Assembly: GCA_910583845.1 (NCBI GenBank)
Contig: CAJUAB010000040.1
Location: forward strand, 1-36,009
DNA from: an uncultured Acetatifactor sp.
GTDB lineage: Bacteria; Bacillota; Clostridia; Lachnospirales; Lachnospiraceae
Reading direction: 5' to 3'
Length of the DNA: 36,009 nucleotides
Shown: piece after piece, positions 31,748 through 36,009 of the stretch
Numbering within the stretch: position 1 is the first letter of the stretch
How the letters are laid out: every line of letters begins with the position of its first letter
Position numbers and translations under genes: made by a program
The notes under the pieces: model-generated
The model's input: only the letters and a program-made list of their open reading frames with translations
What the model was told of the DNA's origin: nothing
Databases searched by the model: none

Positions 31748-32168
31748 TGAACAAATGCTTCCAGACAGAGTACGCGGCATGAGGCAGATGAGTGATCTGT
31801 TACAGGCAGAGGACCTTGTGCTGGCTGAAATGGAGAGTATGCTTGAAATATTATGGGCGCAGGCCTCATCCATCCATGAGGAACTGGTAAATGAAAAATG
31901 GCTGGAGAAACGGATACAGGAGATTGCCGGAGGCAGTGTTGATGTGGAAAAAAAGAGTAATATGCTTTTGGTGGAGATCCTGATAAACAAAGGAAGCCTG
32001 GCAGATATTGGATCGAAAGCGGAAGCAGTTATGGCTTTTCTGGATAAATGGCTCCCGGCCCATCTTGCATACAACATAATATACGAAAAACTGTTGAGCG
32101 CCGTGGATCGACATGCAGGCATTTGGCAGGATGATGAGATAATAGTATTAAGGCAGGTGAAACTTTAA
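31734..32168 (+). CDS. DUF2313 baseplate protein (XkdU/Mu gp48-type)
   Basis: 144 residues from ATG 31734, overlapping the J gene by 14 bases. The helical start (NNEQMLPDRVRGMRQMSDLLQAEDLVLAEMESML), the middle EKWLEKRIQEIAGGS, and the end LPAHLAYNIIYEKL match the family, which closes the wedge at its outer tip. The 133 bases between it and the fibre gene contain no gene that I can support. Confidence 0.85.
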   Translation: MSLNNEQMLPDRVRGMRQMSDLLQAEDLVLAEMESMLEILWAQASSIHEELVNEKWLEKRIQEIAGGSVDVEKKSNMLLVEILINKGSLADIGSKAEAVMAFLDKWLPAHLAYNIIYEKLLSAVDRHAGIWQDDEIIVLRQVKL

Positions 32169-32301
32169 AAGTAATACTTCCATATACTGATTGGCGCAAG
32201 TTCATGGGCTGTGTCCATATATGCGGATAAAGAAAGTGTGAAAGCAGAATTTTCATCATTATTTGCACTGTAAGCCAAAAACGGAGAAATGGAGGACAAC
32301 T

Positions 32302-34185
32302 ATGAGTTTTGGTGGACTGATACTGACGAATGCGGGAAGGAACGAGTTGATAAGGGCTGAACTGGGAGAGAAATTCAGTCTTACCCATGTGGCGCTGGGT
32401 GAGGGAATCTATAACGGTTCGTACACGTCCATAAGCGGCCTTGCAGGGGAAGTAATGAGAATCCCCATTACAAGAGTATCCAGGACCGATGAGGGAGTAA
32501 TGCTGGAATGCGATTTCAACAGTCAGGATGCTCCCAGGGGATTCTCCTTAAGGGAGATCGGGATAATCGCAAATGGGGCATTGTGCTACTATGACAACGC
32601 ACAGAATGACGCGGAATATATTGATCCTGAAACCAATGTTCTTGTGAAGCAGAAACGAATGCGCTTTATTCTGATGATATCTCCTAAAATTGAGGTAGAA
32701 ATTAAGATTGCAAGCTCACTGTACGCACTTGAGGAGGATCTTGAGAGTGTAATACAGGATCTTGGCACCAAAGCCAGCCAGGCGGAGGTTGACGGCCATA
32801 CAGGCAACAGCACCATCCACATCACGGCCTCTGAGCGCCAGTCGTGGAATGACAGACAGACAACGACGGGGGACACAAAGGATAACACAGTCTCCTTTAC
32901 CAGCGGGGACGCGGCCAATCCTGGCGGGTGGACGGAGGTGGAGCTGATCGCGTCTGGGGAAAAGCAGGGCAGTCTGTGGAGGAAGGTATCTCTGTTTGCA
33001 AAGAATATAAGGTATCTGTGGAAGCTGCTGGGAAGCACATCCTTGGCAGGGATCGGGAACGGGACGGTGACTGGGGCTATCAGAGCGCTGAATACGGGTT
33101 TGGATACTGTCGTACCGACTAACGTACAGGCGTATGTGGATGCCCATAAGGCTGATCTCCGTGGTGCAACAGGCCCGCAGGGGCCAAAGGGAGATACCGG
33201 TGCAACGGGCCCGCAGGGGCCACGGGGTTATACCGGTGCCACCGGCCCCCAGGGCCCCAAGGGTGATATTGGAGCAACAGGCCCGCAGGGACCAAAGGGG
33301 GATACCGGCGCAATGGGCGCACAGGGACCACGGGGCTATACCGGTGCCACCGGCCCGCAGGGCCCCAAGGGGGATACTGGAGCTACAGGCCCGCAAGGCC
33401 CCAAGGGTAATACAGGCGCAACAGGCCCGCAGGGACCATCGGGATCACCCTGGGGCGGTGGCACATTTAGTGGAAACGTCACGGTGCCGTATAACGTACA
33501 GGCCCGTTTCGGTGCTGATAATTCTGCTTGGCGGGTATATTCACCCGCAGCACAAAAATTTTTTTTGATCCCTCAGGAGGGGGATCGTTTCGGATTGGCT
33601 TATGGCGTTACGGACAATATTTGGACATTGTGCCCGACGGTACAAACAGGTACCACGCATTTGGGTACTGGAACCTATAGGTGGGGGCAAATTTACAGCA
33701 CCGTCAGCGCTATATCCACATCTGACCGTGAGCAGAAAAAAGATATAACTCCCCTACCCGAGAAGTATATGGAATTTTTTGCTTTGTTGCAGCCTACAAT
33801 CTACCGTTTCAAAAATGGCTCCAGCGGGCGCATCCATATTGGATTCATCTCCCAGGATGTAGAAGCTGCCATGGCGCAGAGTGGATTGTCAGATCTGGAT
33901 TTTGAAGGATTTTGTAAAGACAAAAAGCAGCAGACCGTACAGCGCAGGAGTACCCGGCAGATGCTGGATGACCTTGGACAACCGCTAATGGATGAAAATG
34001 GTAATTTCATTACGGAGGAATATGAATACACTGCCTATGAAGACGAGCTGGACGGCGAAGGCAATCCTGTTTATATCTACTCGCTGAGATACGAGGAATT
34101 TATCGCGCTTAACACAGCGGTAATCCAACGGCAGCAACAGATGATTACCGACCTGGAGCGGCGTCTGGAAATTCTGGAGCAATAA
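32302..34185 (+). CDS. Tail fibre with collagen-like shaft and S74 chaperone
   Basis: 627 residues; GGAGG precedes ATG 32302. Residues 1-130 are the baseplate-binding tail-collar domain (GGLILTNAGRNELIRAELGE...SLREIGIIANG). Then a linker, about 31 Gly-X-Y triplets (288-380), and a short beta receptor-binding part. The intramolecular chaperone of family S74 starts at 472. TSDREQKKDI contains the Ser474-Lys479 pair that cuts the chaperone off after trimer folding. Coiled coil at the end (QRQQQMITDLERRLEIL). It is the host-recognition protein of the phage. Confidence 0.92.
   Translation: MSFGGLILTNAGRNELIRAELGEKFSLTHVALGEGIYNGSYTSISGLAGEVMRIPITRVSRTDEGVMLECDFNSQDAPRGFSLREIGIIANGALCYYDNAQNDAEYIDPETNVLVKQKRMRFILMISPKIEVEIKIASSLYALEEDLESVIQDLGTKASQAEVDGHTGNSTIHITASERQSWNDRQTTTGDTKDNTVSFTSGDAANPGGWTEVELIASGEKQGSLWRKVSLFAKNIRYLWKLLGSTSLAGIGNGTVTGAIRALNTGLDTVVPTNVQAYVDAHKADLRGATGPQGPKGDTGATGPQGPRGYTGATGPQGPKGDIGATGPQGPKGDTGAMGAQGPRGYTGATGPQGPKGDTGATGPQGPKGNTGATGPQGPSGSPWGGGTFSGNVTVPYNVQARFGADNSAWRVYSPAAQKFFLIPQEGDRFGLAYGVTDNIWTLCPTVQTGTTHLGTGTYRWGQIYSTVSAISTSDREQKKDITPLPEKYMEFFALLQPTIYRFKNGSSGRIHIGFISQDVEAAMAQSGLSDLDFEGFCKDKKQQTVQRRSTRQMLDDLGQPLMDENGNFITEEYEYTAYEDELDGEGNPVYIYSLRYEEFIALNTAVIQRQQQMITDLERRLEILEQ
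33163..33441 (+). repeat. Collagen-type Gly-X-Y repeat in the fibre gene
   Basis: About ten near-identical units of 27 bases, each encoding G-x-T-G-P-Q-G-P-[KR] and relatives (K-G-D-T, R-G-Y-T). Such DNA repeats change length by recombination or slippage, which would alter the shaft length. This is not a CRISPR array: it is continuous and in frame. Confidence 0.9.
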
Positions 34186-34186
34186 C

Positions 34187-34234
34187 GCATATGAACATCA
34201 GAAATAATCTGATGCTGATATGTGTTATTTTTTT
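34187..34234 (+). terminator. Hairpin terminator after the fibre gene
   Basis: CATAT/ATATG and CATCAG/CTGATG (34188-34192, 34196-34201 with 34209-34214, 34218-34222), then TTATTTTTTT. The lysis genes lie beyond it with no clear promoter, so readthrough or antitermination is likely. Confidence 0.75.
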
Positions 34235-34263
34235 GAGATATATTACAAGAAGGAGGCAGGCAT

Positions 34264-34317
34264 ATGTGGACGAGAGATAGCCCCTATAATCGGAACCGAA
34301 ATATCTATAAAAGGTAG
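34264..34317 (+). CDS. 17-aa basic peptide before the holin
   Basis: ATG 34264 has an ideal AAGGAGG (34250-34256) seven bases upstream, which is unlikely for chance. The peptide is MWTRDSPYNRNRNIYKR, basic and polar, with no hydrophobic part. It could be a coupling leader for holin timing or a small regulator. Unknown. Confidence 0.5.
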   Translation: MWTRDSPYNRNRNIYKR

Positions 34318-34352
34318 CTGAAATATGACAATAGGTAAAGAAGGAGATTTCT

Positions 34353-34559
34353 ATGAAAGATAGGGACTGGATTGAATGGGCAAAGAGAGCGGGAGTCAGG
34401 GCAGGTAAGACAGTGGCGCAGGCAGCAATAGCTGGGATTGGTACAGCGATGGCAATGGGACAGGTGGATTGGAAATATGTAGTATCATCATCTCTATTAG
34501 CAGGGATTTTGTCGGTGTTGATGTCTGTGACGGGACTACCGGAATTGGAGGAGAGATAA
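34353..34559 (+). CDS. Holin
   Basis: 68 residues; AAGGAGA is just before ATG 34353. A basic charged N-terminus leads to two hydrophobic helices (KTVAQAAIAGIGTAMAMG and VVSSSLLAGILSVLMSVTGL), then an acidic end. The r1t-type two-helix holin pattern, and the amidase follows with an overlap of one base. It opens the membrane for the endolysin. Confidence 0.87.
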   Translation: MKDRDWIEWAKRAGVRAGKTVAQAAIAGIGTAMAMGQVDWKYVVSSSLLAGILSVLMSVTGLPELEER

Positions 34560-35827
34560 TGATGATCAAAAGGCGGTATCAACAGAGAAACGGCGCATAT
34601 ACCTGCGGACGGAAGATTAATGTAAAAGGAATAATGCTGCACAGTTATGGTTGTCCACAACCTGATCCTAATGTGCTTGCTGAAAAGTGGGACAACCCTA
34701 ATGCATCGGCATGTGTCCACGTTCATATTGGCATGGAGAATGCAATTTTGACTTTACCCTGCGATATTGAGGCAGGTAAAGCAGCAAGAGCCTGGCATGC
34801 AGGGAAAGGAAAGAAAGGATCAGGGAACGATACATATTTAGCAGCAGAAATGACAGAGCCAGCGACCATCAAGTATATTGGTGGATCTAACTGGATTGAG
34901 TTGGGAGATGGCTCCAACACCAAAGCCCATGTTCTTTCTACATACAAAAACGCCGTTGAGTTATTTGCTCAGTGGTGCAGATTTCATAGGCTTGATCCAT
35001 TAGCGGATGGTGTCATTTTATCCCATAGAGAGGCGTGTAGCCGTGGAATAGCATCTAATCACGGGGATGTGGAGCATATCTGGAATCAGTTTGGCCTAAC
35101 CATGGCACAGTTTCGGCAGGATGTAAAAAATACTATGAATGGTATATGCATAGATTCTGGCGGATCTGTAATGGTAACGGATACATCCAATCAGGAGGTC
35201 AAGTCTTTGGATGGCTTTGTAACCGTGATTTATTCTGGAAAAGATGGACTAAACATTCGTTCGGCACCTGATTACAATGCAAAAATAGTTGCAGTCGCTG
35301 ATGAAGGTGACGAACATACTGTCATCGGAATATCAAAGGATGAGAAATGGTACAAGCTGGATGCAAACATGTACATATCTGCGGTGCCTGATTATGTGCG
35401 ATTTAGAGCTACTTCTGCGCAGAAAGCATCCACTACAGGCACTGGATACTATCGTGTCCGCCAGACTTGGGATAATCCGGGGAGCCAGATCGGAGCTTTT
35501 AAGGCTAAAGAGAACGCCATAGAGCTGTGTAAGCAGAACAGTGGCTATAAAGTTTACGATCAATCAGGGAAAGAAGTCTATCCTTGTATAACCAAGAAGA
35601 CAGTTCCGTTTACCGTACAGATCAAGAATGGGGAGCTGAGAATCCGAAGAGGTCCTGGTACCAGCTTTGACTATCACAAGAAGAACGGCCAGCCAGTATA
35701 TACTGGAAAAGGTAAATTTACCATCGTTAAGATTGCAGAAGGCGTTGGAGCGAAAATGTGGGGGCTGCTTAAGTCCTATGCAGGCAAAGAAGATGGGTGG
35801 ATTCCGTTGGATGATAATTTTGTGTAA
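34559..35827 (+). CDS. Endolysin, N-acetylmuramoyl-L-alanine amidase with SH3 domains
   Basis: 422 residues. ATG 34559 overlaps the holin stop; ATG 34562 is an equal candidate. The Amidase_2 domain (1-190) has zinc ligands H28 (MLHSYG) and a second His near residue 160 (ILSHREA), followed by HGDVEHIW. A first SH3 domain (about 220-280: GLNIRSAPDYNAKIVAVADEG) binds wall. A clostridial spacer (YYRVRQTWDNPGSQIGAFKAKENAIELCKQNSGYKVYD) and a second SH3 repeat (LRIRRGPGTSF) follow. It cuts the amide bond between muramic acid and peptide. Confidence 0.93.
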   Translation: MMIKRRYQQRNGAYTCGRKINVKGIMLHSYGCPQPDPNVLAEKWDNPNASACVHVHIGMENAILTLPCDIEAGKAARAWHAGKGKKGSGNDTYLAAEMTEPATIKYIGGSNWIELGDGSNTKAHVLSTYKNAVELFAQWCRFHRLDPLADGVILSHREACSRGIASNHGDVEHIWNQFGLTMAQFRQDVKNTMNGICIDSGGSVMVTDTSNQEVKSLDGFVTVIYSGKDGLNIRSAPDYNAKIVAVADEGDEHTVIGISKDEKWYKLDANMYISAVPDYVRFRATSAQKASTTGTGYYRVRQTWDNPGSQIGAFKAKENAIELCKQNSGYKVYDQSGKEVYPCITKKTVPFTVQIKNGELRIRRGPGTSFDYHKKNGQPVYTGKGKFTIVKIAEGVGAKMWGLLKSYAGKEDGWIPLDDNFV

Positions 35828-35841
35828 CTTATAGGACTGTC

Positions 35842-35895
35842 AAGAGGCGTTTGAAAAGAGTTTAAAAACTTTCCAAACGCCTCTTTTAATTTTTC
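35842..35895 (+). terminator. Terminator at the end of the late operon
   Basis: AAGAGGCGTTTG (35842-35853) pairs perfectly with CAAACGCCTCTT (35874-35885), and T-rich sequence follows. Inner AAAG/CTTT pairs lengthen it. It stops late transcription before the right phage end and the host gene. Confidence 0.92.
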
Positions 35896-35935
35896 AAGAA
35901 AAGTAGTTTTTACATTTTGTTCGAAAAAAAATTGT

Positions 35936-35955
35936 ATTTTATCCGCAAAGCTACA
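35936..35955 (-). repeat. Right terminal inverted repeat (imperfect)
   Basis: Reverse complement begins TGTAGCTTTGCGGATAAAAT and matches the left end at about 13 of 20 positions. The end CA is followed directly by AGGGG. Confidence 0.75.
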
Positions 35956-35960
35956 AGGGG
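35956..35960 (+). repeat. 5-bp target duplication, right copy (AGGGG)
   Basis: The same five bases as at 4779-4783. See the left copy for the repair of the reading frame. Confidence 0.93.
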
Positions 35961-36009
35961 GCGAAGACCGTCCTGGTGGGAGACCCGGACCAGCTGCCCA
36001 GCGTAGGCG
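35956..36009 (+). pseudogene. recD2: RecD2-type helicase, 3' part, continuing past the window
   Basis: The helicase frame resumes with G-A-K-T-V-L-V-G-D-P-D-Q-L-P-S-V-G. The VGDPDQLPSVG stretch is motif III of superfamily 1B helicases such as RecD. It joins the left part exactly at the duplication. It has no start of its own and runs out of the window. Confidence 0.93.

Larger units (their letters stand above)
4784..35955 (+). mobile_element. Mu-like transposable prophage, 31,172 bp
   Basis: Boundaries come from the interrupted helicase gene, the AGGGG duplication, and ends reading TGT... and ...ACA. Content from left to right: end repeats, repressor, early operon with transposase A and B, Mor, head genes, contractile tail, fibre, lysis genes, terminator, right end. 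All modules of a Mu-type phage are present and mostly intact, and no tyrosine or serine integrase was seen. It is therefore probably an inducible or recently active prophage, apart from the decayed antirepressor. Confidence 0.95.

Noticed and set aside
32169..32301. Possible ribozyme (GCGCAAG) or small gene before the fibre
   Set aside because: The motif alone is not enough for twister-sister. No stems in the right order, and only a 20-codon frame without a site.
33163..33441. Regular repeats as a CRISPR array
   Set aside because: Units are contiguous, in frame, and encode Gly-X-Y triplets; there are no spacers.

Overview
The window holds a complete, transposable Mu-like prophage of about 31.2 kb (4784-35955). 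It sits inside an accessory, probably conjugative-type, element of a Firmicute. Codon use, abundant AGGAGG-type ribosome binding sites, GC near 50 % with AT-rich control regions, and PBSX/XkdX-type tail genes point to a Clostridia/Lachnospiraceae-like gut bacterium. Genus cannot be read from the sequence.

Left flank (1-4783): two or three small Cys-containing proteins, a long intergenic leader with a near-consensus sigma-A promoter and two tandem terminator hairpins, a 53-aa basic peptide, a YqaJ/lambda-exonuclease-type nuclease, a 57-aa membrane peptide, and a RecD2-type helicase. The helicase gene is cut after codon 460 by the prophage. Its reading frame resumes in the last 54 bases of the window. 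The 5-bp duplication AGGGG on both sides and the TG...CA phage ends are the signature of Mu-type transposition.

Phage control and early region (4784-13000): the left end carries four ATGGCAAC repeats. Next come a leftward XRE repressor and a divergent early promoter (TTGACA-17-TATAAT) with three evenly spaced TCCTCAAA operators, followed by a TTG-started Ner/Cro-like gene and a decayed antirepressor. After these lie an unknown 321-aa gene, a counter-oriented 95-aa gene, MuA-like transposase (DDE), MuB-like ATPase, an AbrB-like zinc protein, a Gam-like candidate, GemA and Mor. Three self-cleaving ribozymes punctuate this early operon: two type II hammerheads (6701-6764 and 8008-8072) and one twister (11062-11128), each a few tens of bases 5' of a gene start. 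In both hammerheads the predicted cleavage leaves a 3' product starting exactly with AUG, in frame with the gene downstream. I regard this as the most interesting signal in the window.

Late region (13015-35827): Mu gp25/26/27-like genes, a NusG-family (LoaP/RfaH-like) paralogue followed by a strongly folded RNA, large terminase, SPP1-type portal, a minor head protein fused to a JAB-like metallopeptidase domain, scaffold, capsid, connectors, then a PBSX-like contractile tail (sheath, tube, chaperone with a -1 frameshift site, tape measure, LysM hub proteins, baseplate). The tail fibre has a collagen-like shaft and an S74 self-cleaving chaperone domain. Lysis genes (17-aa peptide, holin, amidase) and a terminator close the phage. 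It is thus a mosaic: Mu-type replication, SPP1-type head, PBSX-type myovirus tail. No tRNA, rRNA, CRISPR array or insertion sequence was seen.
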